A DNA stretch of 22,440 bases from Willaertia magna (lineage: Eukaryota; Heterolobosea; Eutetramitea; Acrasida; Naegleriidae). The translations under genes and the position numbers were made by a program. The stretch covers positions 1 to 22,440 of the forward strand of contig CADWAF010004778.1 in NCBI GenBank assembly GCA_902984215.1, written 5' to 3'. Below the pieces are notes generated by a model. It did not search any database and was not told the origin of the DNA. It saw nothing but the letters and a program-made list of their open reading frames with translations. Shown here in pieces: positions 9,474 through 19,036 of the stretch (the stretch's first letter is position 1; every line of letters starts with the position of its first letter).

Positions 9474-9890
9474 TTATTTCTTACGTTTTCTTGATGTTTT
9501 CTTTGTTGTATTTGTAGTACCATCACACGCAACTATCTTAACATAATCCAAAGTACCATTATATTTATTATTACCTAATTTTAAGTCAACGTCTTTTAAA
9601 GTCCAAACATAAACATTATTATTAAAGTTAAAAGTTAGACATTGATCCGCTTTTAGGGAACATTTATTAGTTAGTCTAGTTGATAGAGCATTACACATAC
9701 TCTTATCAAATTGTTTCATAACTTTTTCAGCAACTTCATCTGATATTTTATCTTGATTTTTTAATTCGTCTAATGCTTCCGATAGTTTTACACCTAAAGT
9801 ACAATGTCGGTACAAATTAATAACTACATTTGTTCCGGCCGCATTCGCATTATTGTTATTATTTGAACTTGCAGATGCATTTGTAGACAT
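9474..9890 (-). CDS. GTF2A2: Transcription initiation factor IIA gamma subunit, 138 aa
   Basis: The small subunit of TFIIA (yeast TOA2), which stabilises TBP on the TATA region during RNA polymerase II initiation. After an Asn/Ala-rich leader of about 24 residues comes the N-terminal helical domain (LYRHCTLGVKLSEALDEL, then QFDKSMCNAL). The C-terminal beta-barrel follows (NVYVWTLKDVDLKL and VKIVACDG, a hallmark of the family). The C terminus is a basic tail (KKTSRKRKK) not found in the human protein and likely to act as a nuclear localisation signal (inference). There is one exon. The ATG is preceded by six A residues. The gene converges on COA4 with 118 bp between the stops. Confidence 0.95.
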   Translation of the reverse strand: MSTNASASSNNNNNANAAGTNVVINLYRHCTLGVKLSEALDELKNQDKISDEVAEKVMKQFDKSMCNALSTRLTNKCSLKADQCLTFNFNNNVYVWTLKDVDLKLGNNKYNGTLDYVKIVACDGTTNTTKKTSRKRKK

Positions 9891-9954
9891 TTTTTTGAAA
9901 GAAGAAAAAATGTTAAAAATACTTGTTGCGCATTTTTATTTTTTTTTGTTCAAC

Positions 9955-11790
9955 CTAATAGTTAACCAAGTATTAGGTAAATATAAATTTAAAATATTTA
10001 ACAAAAATTAAAAAATAAAAACAATACATATTTGTTTCAGTTTTTATAAAATATAATATAATATTTCCATATTGATTTAAAAAATATAATTTTTTTAATA
10101 TTACTTTTTGTCTATCTTAAATCTGAAAAAAATTTATAATCGTTTAATAATAAATTCATATATATTATATTTAAATTAAAATTTTATTTAAAATAGTCAT
10201 TATTATTTTTAGTTTTTTTATTATTTAAATTTAAATAGTATAATAAAATATTTTGAATAAATTAATAAATTTGTTGCAACAATATTTAATAATATTATTA
10301 TTTTTAAATTTAATTTAACTAAAATTAAATCTATTAAAAATAAAAATTATTTTTTAATTATTAAAAATAATATTAATTTAATTATTTTTTAATTATTAAA
10401 AATAATATTAATTTAATTATTATTTTTTTTATTTTTTATTATTTTAAATTCTTTTATTAACTTATTTATTTTATTTTTAATTACTTTATTTTAATTATTA
10501 AAATTAAGTATATAAATTTTATTAATTATAATTTTTAATTTAATTTATTATTTTATTTAAAATTCTAATAATTATTCCTAAATTTATAAAAAAATTATTT
10601 TTATTTCTAATTATATATTTATAAATATATATAAAAAAATTATTTAATTTTATTATTATATAATTATAATATAACAAATTATTTATATTATTAACATTTA
10701 TTTTAATTATTTATTATTATAATTAAGTAATATTATATTAATAATTATGCAAATAATATTTTAATTTATTTTTATTATTTTTTATATTATTAATTATAAT
10801 ATTATCTTTTAAAATTTTATTTTTTTTATTGTATTTATTATAATAAAACTAATTATTTTTAATATAAATTTTAATTTTTTTATATATAATAAATAATTTT
10901 TATATATTTTAAAACATTTATAAATTGTATTTATATTTTATATTTTTTAGAATACTATTTGTTTTATTTTTTATTTATATTTATTACACTAATAATAATT
11001 GATTTATGTTTTTAAATTTTTTATATTTTATATATAAATTTATAATATATTAATACAAATATATTTTATATAATTATTATATATTTTATTAAAAGTAACT
11101 TTATGTTATAATTATTATATTTTATAATATTTTTTAAAAAAAATTTTAATTTTAAATATTTTAATTGTTTTATTAATATAAATAAAAAAATTATATATAA
11201 ATATAAAAAACTTATAATTTATATATTAATAGAAATATATTATTATTTTTAAATTTATTATTATTTATTTATTTATTTTTTTTAAAATGTTAAGTAAAAT
11301 TATTATTAATAAATTTTGATTATTTATATTATAATAATTTATTTTAAAACATCTTTCTAAACAATATATTTTACAATTAATTTTTAACTTTAACTTTATT
11401 AAATTTATCAAAATAAACTTAAATTCTTTTTTATTTTATTTTACCTATAAATTTCAATACAAAAACTTTCATTATATAAATTTTTTCTACAAAATCTTTT
11501 TATTATATTAACTAATAGAATTTTAATATTTATAATTTTTTCATTATTTCATTAATTGTTAAAACATAAATTTTGTTATTAAATTTTTTAATATAAGAAT
11601 ATTTTAGTAAAGAATATTTTTAAAAAAATTAATATTTTTAAAGAATAATTGCATTATAAAAAAATTGTTTCATTTTAAATTTTAAAAACAACTAAAGCCT
11701 TTATTGGATTTTTATATTAATCTATATTTTATTTATTTTTAAAATTGATTTTTATTTAAAATTCATTGCAGAATTTTTATTTTCAGTTGA
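9955..11790. other. T-rich AT desert, about 1.8 kb
   Basis: Sampled 60-base lines contain 0 to 3 G or C bases, and T clearly exceeds A on the plus strand. No gene, RNA or open frame of useful length is visible. A perfect 35-bp tandem repeat lies inside. Short coding-like traces appear on the minus strand, for example an open stretch at 11515-11444 ending in TAA at 11441. It could be gene-free structural DNA or a fully decayed minus-strand gene; the sequence alone does not decide. Confidence 0.75.
10346..10415. repeat. Perfect 35-bp tandem duplication
   Basis: Bases 10346-10380 and 10381-10415 are identical. Both copies begin ATTATTTTTTAATTATTAAA and end TATTAATTTA. The first bases of a third copy (ATTATT) follow before the match ends. 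Each unit has no G or C and contains a small inverted repeat (ATTATT/AATAAT). Confidence 0.9.
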
Positions 11791-11823
11791 CAACTATATT
11801 AAAATAGACAGGTAAAAGTTGTA

Positions 11824-13914
11824 TTACTTTACATCTTTGTTTAAGGATTGCTCATAGATTTTTAATTGATTAATAAAGGATAGGTTTGGACATACTTGTG
11901 GTCTTTTAGATCTAACAAATTCTAATGCCTCATCTACATTTAATTTTCTTGATTTCATTAAATACGCAATTACCATGCTTGCTGAACGAGAGACACCGGC
12001 TTTACAATGAACATAACATTTGTTGATTTGATTATTGTTGTTGGTATTGTTGTTATTCTTCTCTTTGTTATCAATATCTAACGCATTCTCAATAAATGAA
12101 ACACATTTATCAATGTATTCCAATAAATTCTCTTCTAATTCATCTTTCAAATCAATTTTTAAATATTTAAAGTCAAAAGGAAATGGAATAGATAATCCTT
12201 CTGCAACCATTAAAATATGTGTAATTCCAATCTTTTTTAAATAATGTTTACTTTGTGCACTTGCATTACCTCCTAAATATAAATTATCTAATATTAAGGA
12301 TGGTTCAATTAATACTCTAGTTAATTTAACTTTCTTTTCAGTTAACCATAATTTAAATTCTTCATCTTCATTTAATTCTTTTAAATCAGTTGTATTATAT
12401 TCTAAATGAATTGTATCTATAGATGGTAATTGTTTAAATGATGAAAATGGTAGTTTTTGTAAATTATTATGCGACAGATTTAATATTTTTAATTTATGTA
12501 AATTTGAATAATTATAAGATTCATTTAGTTCAGATATATTATTTTTAGATAAATTTAAAATTTCTAAATTTTGTAAAGTTGTTAAATTTTCAGTAAAATT
12601 ATTAATTTCATTATCTGAAAGATCTAAAATATTTAAATTATGTAAATTTCCATTTAAATGAGGTGGTATTTCAGTCAAAAATAAACCATTTAAACATAAA
12701 TGTTTTAAATTTTTAAAATGTTGTAAATAATTATCTAATAATGAAATATTTAATTGATTTCTTACGACATTTGATTGATTTATAATATCTTTTCTTAATT
12801 CAATAGTTTCAATTGTATTTGGATTAAATTCTTGAAATAAAGAATAAATATTTTTATCTAAATTTAATAAATTATTACAATGTAATAATTTAATTTCCTT
12901 TAAATTTTTAAATGGTTGTAAAGTAATTTCTTCTAATAAATTATTATTATTTAAATTTAAAATTTCTAAAGTAGAAGCATCTTGCATAAAACTTAAAATT
13001 ATATTTGTTATATTTTTAGTAAAATTACAACAAGATAAATTTAAATATTTTAAATCTTTAAATTTTTGTAAAGTATTATTAGTTTCCAATAATTTATTAA
13101 AATTAAAATGTTCATTATGTCTAATATTTAAATCTGTTATATTTTTAAAATTAAAAATATCAAAAGGAAATTCAAATAAATAAATTTCTTTTTTCTTTTT
13201 AAAAAAATTAAAAAAACTTGAATTTTTATTTTCTAAATTTATACTTTTCTTTTTTTCAATTAAATTTTTAACTAATTGATTCCCGCCAATTAATGAAATA
13301 TTTAAAACTTGTAATTTATGATTAATTGGTAGTTCTTTATTATTTATTGTAAAAGATATTATTGGATTTTCTTCTAATAATAAATATTGTAATTCATTAC
13401 AATTAAAAATAAAATCTAAAGGAAAATTTTCAAATAAATTTTTAGATAAATTTAAATATGTTAATGTATTACAACAAGAAATATGTTTTACAGTTTCAAT
13501 ATTTTTAAAATTTGAAATATAATTATTTTCTAAATTTAAAGTTTTTAAATTTTTTAATTGTAAACATTCTATTGGAAAATTTACTATGCAATTATTTGAT
13601 AAATCAATTTCAGTTAAATTATTTATAAATTCTTTTAATAAATATTTTTGATTATTTTTATCCATAAATTCTTGTAAAGCATTTCCATTTAAATTAATTT
13701 TTACAATTTTCTTTAATTCACTTTCATATTGAGTACAAAACTTTATAAATTTAAAAGTTGATAATTTATTTTCTTCATAAAATGTTGAAACACTAAAATA
13801 AGATTTATTTTCTTCAATTATCTGTTTTAAATTTACATTTATTTCATTTGATTTATTTAACCTAACATTATAGAACTCTTTATCTAACAATTCTGTTGGT
13901 TTCACTTTAGACAT
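11824..13914 (-). CDS. Leucine-rich repeat protein with C-terminal dual-specificity phosphatase domain, 696 aa
   Basis: A single-exon gene. Residues from about 70 to 520 form many leucine-rich repeats of the LxxLxLxxN type (LTEIDLSNN, LKTLNLENN, LNILDLSDNEI), with a basic low-complexity break near 225-240. A dual-specificity phosphatase domain follows from about 535 (LYLGG, YLKIDLKDELEE), with the probable general acid Asp591. Its active site is HCKAGVSRS, with catalytic Cys637. An Asn-rich insert (about 616-629) lies just before the active-site strand. All catalytic residues are present, so the enzyme should be active on phosphoproteins or other phosphate esters, with the repeats choosing the target (inference). 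LRR-phosphatase fusions are known in amoebae. Codons in the repeat half are almost all A/T-ending. The ATG is preceded by a run of A. Confidence 0.93.
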   Translation of the reverse strand: MSKVKPTELLDKEFYNVRLNKSNEINVNLKQIIEENKSYFSVSTFYEENKLSTFKFIKFCTQYESELKKIVKINLNGNALQEFMDKNNQKYLLKEFINNLTEIDLSNNCIVNFPIECLQLKNLKTLNLENNYISNFKNIETVKHISCCNTLTYLNLSKNLFENFPLDFIFNCNELQYLLLEENPIISFTINNKELPINHKLQVLNISLIGGNQLVKNLIEKKKSINLENKNSSFFNFFKKKKEIYLFEFPFDIFNFKNITDLNIRHNEHFNFNKLLETNNTLQKFKDLKYLNLSCCNFTKNITNIILSFMQDASTLEILNLNNNNLLEEITLQPFKNLKEIKLLHCNNLLNLDKNIYSLFQEFNPNTIETIELRKDIINQSNVVRNQLNISLLDNYLQHFKNLKHLCLNGLFLTEIPPHLNGNLHNLNILDLSDNEINNFTENLTTLQNLEILNLSKNNISELNESYNYSNLHKLKILNLSHNNLQKLPFSSFKQLPSIDTIHLEYNTTDLKELNEDEEFKLWLTEKKVKLTRVLIEPSLILDNLYLGGNASAQSKHYLKKIGITHILMVAEGLSIPFPFDFKYLKIDLKDELEENLLEYIDKCVSFIENALDIDNKEKNNNNTNNNNQINKCYVHCKAGVSRSASMVIAYLMKSRKLNVDEALEFVRSKRPQVCPNLSFINQLKIYEQSLNKDVK

Positions 13915-13972
13915 TTTTTTTTATGAATTTATTTGGAACTGCATTACATAACCACAACTGATGACAACTAAA

Positions 13973-15010
13973 TTAGTCTGTGATCACTTTCACTACAATT
14001 TTACCAATGTTCAAGTTCTTTTCCATGTATTCGTGAGCTTGTTGGATTTCTTGCAGAGGGAATACTTTATCAATATTTACATATAATTCATTCTTTTCAA
14101 AAGCATCACCAATATGTGTTACGAATTCACTAATTAATTCTTTTTTATATTCCCAACTTCTACTTCTTAATGTTGAATATTGAATAGTAATTCTTTTTCT
14201 TAAAAGTAGATTAGTGTCAATATTACAATTTGTACCTCCCATTGAGGCAATACCAATAATAATACCATCTAAACGTAACACTTTAATATCTTGTTCTAAA
14301 TAATTACCAGAAATTGGATCTAAAATCATATCAATAGAATCTGAACCTAATAATTCAACTATTCTTTCATTCCAATTTGGGTATTGTTTATAATTAATAT
14401 AATGTGTTGCTCCTTGTTTTTTACAATATTCTCCTTTATCTTCACTTCCAACTGTCACAATAATTGATTGACAACGTTTACTCCATTTACACAATTGAAT
14501 TAAAGATAAACCAACACCACTTGCACCAGCATGAATTAAAACATTCAAACCTCTTTTATCTAAATTATCTCTTTTATGTAATTGTCCAATCTTAAAGAAA
14601 CATTGATAAGCAGTTAAAAAAGCTTCAGGAATTGCAGCACTTTTATCCAAATCTAAAGGAGCATGCATTACTTGAGTAATTGGTGCAACAACATATTCTG
14701 CATATCCACCACCTTCAACTAAAGCCATTACTTTATCACCAACTTTAAAATTTCCTTCACTTTCTTTTCCAGTACAGAATTTCTCAATAATTCCACTAAC
14801 TTCTAATCCTAAGATATTACTTGATCCTTTTGGTGGTGGATATTTTCCATTTCTTTGAACAATATCAGCTCTATTTAATGCTGTATAATGAACTTTAATT
14901 AATACTTCAATGTGGTCATCTTCGGAGAAGCTTGGAATTGAAACATTTTCATCAATGTAAAGATCTGAAGCTGAACAAGAAATTGGAGTTTTGACTGCCA
15001 CTGCTTTCAT
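13973..15010 (-). CDS. NAD(P)H quinone oxidoreductase, PIG3 (TP53I3)-like MDR family, 345 aa
   Basis: A medium-chain dehydrogenase/reductase without the zinc-binding residues, as in the quinone oxidoreductase branch. An N-terminal catalytic domain contains ALNRADIVQRNGKYPPPKG; the YPPP-G segment (57-61) is typical of PIG3. The Rossmann fold has the loop HAGASGVG (160-167), the NADPH-binding loop of this branch. AAIPEAFLTAYQ is also characteristic. Family members reduce quinones with NADPH by one-electron transfer and are linked to oxidative stress in animals. The start is the ATG at 15010; the frame upstream is open but has no ATG. It follows the peptidase gene on the same strand after about 90 bp. 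The exact substrate cannot be told. Confidence 0.92.
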   Translation of the reverse strand: MKAVAVKTPISCSASDLYIDENVSIPSFSEDDHIEVLIKVHYTALNRADIVQRNGKYPPPKGSSNILGLEVSGIIEKFCTGKESEGNFKVGDKVMALVEGGGYAEYVVAPITQVMHAPLDLDKSAAIPEAFLTAYQCFFKIGQLHKRDNLDKRGLNVLIHAGASGVGLSLIQLCKWSKRCQSIIVTVGSEDKGEYCKKQGATHYINYKQYPNWNERIVELLGSDSIDMILDPISGNYLEQDIKVLRLDGIIIGIASMGGTNCNIDTNLLLRKRITIQYSTLRSRSWEYKKELISEFVTHIGDAFEKNELYVNIDKVFPLQEIQQAHEYMEKNLNIGKIVVKVITD

Positions 15011-15100
15011 TATTTTTATTTTCAAAATCTGTTACAATTAAGATTTAATAAAGTCCTGTTATTGAGCGGATGTATTAATTAAATTGTGATAAAAAGGTGC

Positions 15101-16684
15101 TTAATTTCTGTTTAACAAATCTCTAATTGTATAAAATTCTTGAATCCATTGTTTAATTGTTTTCATTTGGTCTTCTCTTGTGTCCTTAACACTTTGAGGG
15201 TCATAAACAGAAGAGGTTCTTAATTCGTGTTGATGTGCAGCTCCTTTCATGTATGAATATTTAATTCTTGGATTCATCTTTAATAATTCCTCAGGTACTT
15301 CTTTTTCATTTGGAATTCCATGTGCTCTCTAACATTTAATTTTAGTCAACTTGAAAATGAAAATTCAAAAACTTACCCAAGGATCGAATTCGGCTTGTGT
15401 GAAATAAATATTACTCATTGCAGGAATAGACCTCTTTCCACCAAAGTAATTAATATCAATTAAAGGATCAGGAATATATCCATAATCTTTTTGACAACGA
15501 TCTAAAACTGTGCTTAAAACAAAAGGAGAATAAGGGAATAATCTATTGTTATCTTGTGCTCCAATAGGTGCTATAAAATCAGCACAACCTTGGTAATACC
15601 ATGGTACAAATCTTTCTCCTAAGTTATTTAAAAATCCATTTAAATCAAAACATGTTTGAGGGGTAGAAGAGTTGAAAAATACATTAAATACATTGTTAAT
15701 TGCTTGGAATAATGTATCATCTTCACTTGCCTTACTATTTTTCATAGTGAGAGCAACTGATCTACATAGCTCATTTGTTGGGTAAGCTTTCATTGAACTA
15801 AACCAGTTGACTGGATAAGGATAATTAAAACGTACAATAAATGGAATAATATTTTGATAAGATTTTAATACCATTGATGCTTGTGCTTTTGTGGTTGTTG
15901 GAGAACATAAATTTAATCTTCTTCCAATTTCTAAATATTTTCCATTATTAATATATTCATTTACTTTAAGTAATCCTCTTTGAATTACTCTGTCACAAGT
16001 TTCTTGAGGGTAAATATCTAATCTACTACATGTACGTAATCCTTCTTGGGTAATATCATAAAAACCATTTGGATCTGTTTCATTAACGTAACCAAAATTC
16101 TGAGCACTCGAGGCAATTACACCATCAACTAAACTTGGGTGATGTTGTCTTATCCAAGAACCATATACGCCTCCTAAACTGGCTGCTAATAGAATTACTG
16201 GCCTATTTCTTTTGTAATCAAAGCCAAATTTTTCCTTAATAAATGTTACAACATCCATGCTTTGTTGAGGAGCTACTAAATACTTTAAGTGTTCATAGGA
16301 ATCATAGCTTGACTTTCCAAAAGGTAAAGATTTTCCATAATAACGATGTTCAATGAAAATTACTAAAGCTCCAAATCGTGGGGCATAATCAGTGACTATT
16401 CCAGAGGATTGTTCCCACCAAAATTCAATATCGTCTTCGTGTCCAGTATAAATAAATACTGGACCATTACTTGTAGCATATTGGTCATTCACTAAATAAC
16501 GTTGTTGAAAAGTAGCTTGATTACCATAATCAAAATGGTCTAATTTTTGAGTAAAGAACAATTCTTTATAAACTGGAAGGTTATTGCTCTTTTTTACAAG
16601 CTTTTTGCTTTCGACTTTTGCAAAGTACAACAAACCTAAAATCAATAAAATAATTAAAGTTCTCGAAAGAACCTGTTGGTGCAT
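15101..16684 (-). CDS. Secreted or lysosomal serine carboxypeptidase, peptidase family S28, 2 exons, 511 aa
   Basis: Exons on the minus strand are 16684-15377 and 15328-15101, with a 48-bp GTAAGT intron immediately after FDPW. Residues 1-25 form a signal peptide with a hydrophobic core (TLIILLILGLLYF). The mature part begins with FTQKLDHFDYGN, a hallmark of family S28 (lysosomal Pro-X carboxypeptidase, DPP7 and protist relatives). EHRYYGKS (112-119) is strongly conserved. The catalytic serine is Ser169 in AASLGG, with Asp434 in FDPW and a histidine (468 or 470) in GAAHQHELR from exon 2. The family removes residues next to proline in acidic compartments. The nucleophile motif is AASLGG rather than the common GGSYGG, so specificity may differ. 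No transmembrane anchor other than the signal peptide is seen. Confidence 0.93.
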
Positions 16685-16817
16685 TTTTTTACTATTAACC
16701 AAATTTCACAAAAAGTCACTAACTTTACAAAATGACGAGCGGTATTTTCATTCTTCTAGGTAGGAGTATAATATTGTAAAAAGAATCTTAACTTTAATCT
16801 AACCATTAACCTTAGCT

Positions 16818-17229
16818 CTACTTTAATGCTTTTGCTTCAATCAATATTTTAATTAAAATTGTAGAAATGAGAGATCCTAATTGTATTGAAAAACCAGCCA
16901 TTCTAAATGGATTTAAATCTAAAATTTCCTTAATTCTTGCAATTCTATTGTTGCTTTGGTTGTCATTATTATTTCCTTCCTCTACACTATTATTCACACT
17001 AACATTGTTAGTAGTAGCTACAATAGCTTCTAAATTTTCAGTAGATTCACTACTTGCAGTTACCTTAGCAAAAAATTTACTTTCCTTTTTCTCTACTATT
17101 TGATGTGAAACTAGAAATTCTTTTGTTTTACAAAAAGTTAAAAAGAATTTTGTTACTATTGAATTAAAAAATAAAACTAATAAAAATATGAATAAAATCT
17201 GTTAAAAATAAATCAGTTGTCTTATCCAT
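16818..17229 (-). CDS. Small unrecognised protein, probable 2-exon gene, about 114 aa
   Basis: The minus strand is coding-like from 17110 to a TAG at 16818, about 96 codons. It encodes a low-complexity Ser/Asn/Glu stretch (VNNSVEEGNNNDNQSNN), a charged helix (RIARIKEILDLNPFRMAG) and a hydrophobic C-terminal segment (SIQLGSLISTILIKILI) ending in EAKALK. This exon has no usable early ATG. A TTCTAG acceptor at 17116-17111 can join it in frame, through a 67-bp intron (17177-17111), to a short exon starting with ATG at 17229 (MDKTTDLFLTDF). The donor there is GTTTTA, which is weak, so the 5' end is uncertain. The C-terminal segment may be a membrane anchor. No family is recognised. It lies on the same strand as the peptidase gene, 133 bp upstream of its start. 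Confidence 0.5.
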
Positions 17230-17737
17230 CTTGTGCTATCTAATGTAAATTAAAAAATTTAAATAATATTTTAATATTGTATTTGTAATTTTTTCTTTTT
17301 TTATCATTTTTATTCCAACAAAAAAAACAAAATCTTTAATTCCAAATGTTTATAAATTTACTATTAAAAAAATTAAAATTTTTTATGATTAATATAGTAA
17401 AATAATATATTAGTATTATTATTTTTTATATTTATTTAATAATTTTTTAATAATTTATTTTGAAATTTTTTTAAAATAATTATATCATAAAGATTTTGTT
17501 TTTTTATGTTATTTTAAATAAATAATATATGTTAGTTTTAAAATATATAAAAAAATACTAAAAACTTTAAAAAATAATTATAAAAAAATATAGAATATAT
17601 AATAAAGTTTAAATTAAATAAGTTTAAATAATAAAATAGTTTATAGAATTTATAAATAAAAAAAATTAAATAGCAGAACTGAGGTTGATTTAAATTTTTT
17701 ATTATCATTTAAAGATTAAACAATATTAACATTATAA

Positions 17738-17890
17738 ATAATAACTTTTTCACAACAAAACAATAAACCTATTAATACAAAAAAAATCAAAAAATTAACT
17801 ATTAAAGAATCATTAATGATTTTAAATATAAAAAATTTAAATAAACAATTAAAACAATTAAAAAAATATTTTTTTTTAAAAAAAAAATAA
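17738..17890 (+). pseudogene. Coding-like fossil segment, 50 codons
   Basis: A plus-strand frame open for 50 codons between stops in sequence that is almost all A and T. Rough arithmetic with A at 0.6 and T at 0.3 predicts a TAA about every nine codons, so a run this long is unusual. The text reads like a Lys/Leu/Asn-rich protein (KKLTIKESLMILNIKNLNKQ). It ends in a poly-A tract at TAA 17888. No family is recognised and no start or splice sites are visible. It is probably part of the same decayed locus as the segments at 18532-19397. Confidence 0.3.
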
Positions 17891-18531
17891 AATTTAAAAT
17901 TTAAAATTTAAAAAAAGAAATGTAAAAAAATAAAATTTTAAATAATATTACAAAAAATACACTAAATAATACTAATAATTACAAAAAAGTTGTAAAAAAA
18001 TATATTATAAGTTTAAAAAAAGAAAATAATAAAAAAATAAAAATTTAAATATATCATTATTAACAACAATTAAACAAATTTTATATAATTTTAATAAACA
18101 ACAAATAGAAAATATAATTAATTTTTTAAGTATAACTGTAGTTTTAAATTGTAAAATATATTTATTAATTTAATAGAAAAATAAAAAATTAAAATAATAA
18201 AAATAAAACAAAAAAATTATAATACTTAATAATTAAAAAACAACAATAACAACAAATTAAAATAAATACAATTAATATTAATAATAAAATAAAAAGAAAA
18301 GTATGAATAAGAGTTTAAAAAAAAATTAAAATAAAAAACATAAAAAAATACTAAAAAAAATTAATTTGAATAACAATAAACATTTAATAATATATTAATA
18401 ATAAAAATATTAGAAATTTTATTAGATGATAATATTGTATTTTAAATAATAAATTTAATTTTAATAATTAAATAGTTAATTATTATTATTAAAAAATAAT
18501 AAAATAAATAACTAATAATAATTAATAATAA

Positions 18532-18774
18532 TATACAAAATTACAACAACATCAATTACATCAACAAATATTACAATATAATAAAGATTATTGTAATAAT
18601 GATTTAAATACTTTAAATCATTTAATTCATTTTCATCAATTTTTATTTTATAATTTAATTTTACAAGAAAATAATTTATATATTTTATAACCTAAACAAT
18701 TATTAATTGATATTTTTAATATAAATAAAGGTTTAAGAAGAAAAATTAAATTTAAATGTAATACTTTAATATAA
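18532..18774 (+). pseudogene. Coding-like fossil segment with one internal stop
   Basis: The plus strand is open from 18532 for 52 codons, has a single TAA at 18688 (possibly a former CAA), then stays open for 27 more codons to 18772. Codons such as CAT, CAA, GAT, TGT, GGT and AGA give protein-like text (LHQQILQYNKDYCNNDLNTL, then LLIDIFNINKGLRRKIKF). This stands out from the surrounding sequence, which has stops every few codons. No family is recognised. The reading continues in other frames downstream, which points to a decayed exon. Confidence 0.42.
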
Positions 18775-18862
18775 TGATTTATATTTATTTTAGAATAAAA
18801 ATTTACAAAAATTTATTTATATTCTTCACCTCACAAAAGAAAAATTAAATTTTATTTTAAAA

Positions 18863-19036
18863 TCTTTACTACAAATAAATTTTCATCAAAATTCAGTTTT
18901 ATTTATGTAACTTCTAAATAAATTATTATTAAGTTTACATTTTATAATTCACTATATTAGCAGAAATAATTTAGTATGTTTATTTAATATGTTTAATTAT
19001 TATGTTACCAAAGTGTTAAATATATTGTTTATTTAA
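18863..19036 (+). pseudogene. Coding-like fossil segment in a second frame
   Basis: A different plus-strand frame carries 15 codons, a TAA at 18908 and then 41 open codons to 19034. The text is protein-like (LLQINFHQNSVLFM, then HYISRNNLVCLFNMFNYY). With the segments before and after it, the frames are shifted relative to each other, as expected for a gene that has gathered insertions and deletions. No family is recognised. Confidence 0.38.

Noticed and set aside
9955..11790. CRISPR array, tRNA or rRNA genes in the gene-free blocks
   Set aside because: No regularly spaced repeats were seen, and the sequence has too little G+C for structured RNA stems; one tandem pair is not an array.
12035..12244. 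Plus-strand ORF with a signal-like hydrophobic start
   Set aside because: It is antisense to the phosphatase domain of the LRR-phosphatase gene.
16867..17103. Leucine-rich plus-strand ORF resembling a membrane protein
   Set aside because: It is the complement of a Glu/Asn/Ser-rich minus-strand exon with a natural C-terminal end; leucine-rich shadows are expected opposite such codons.
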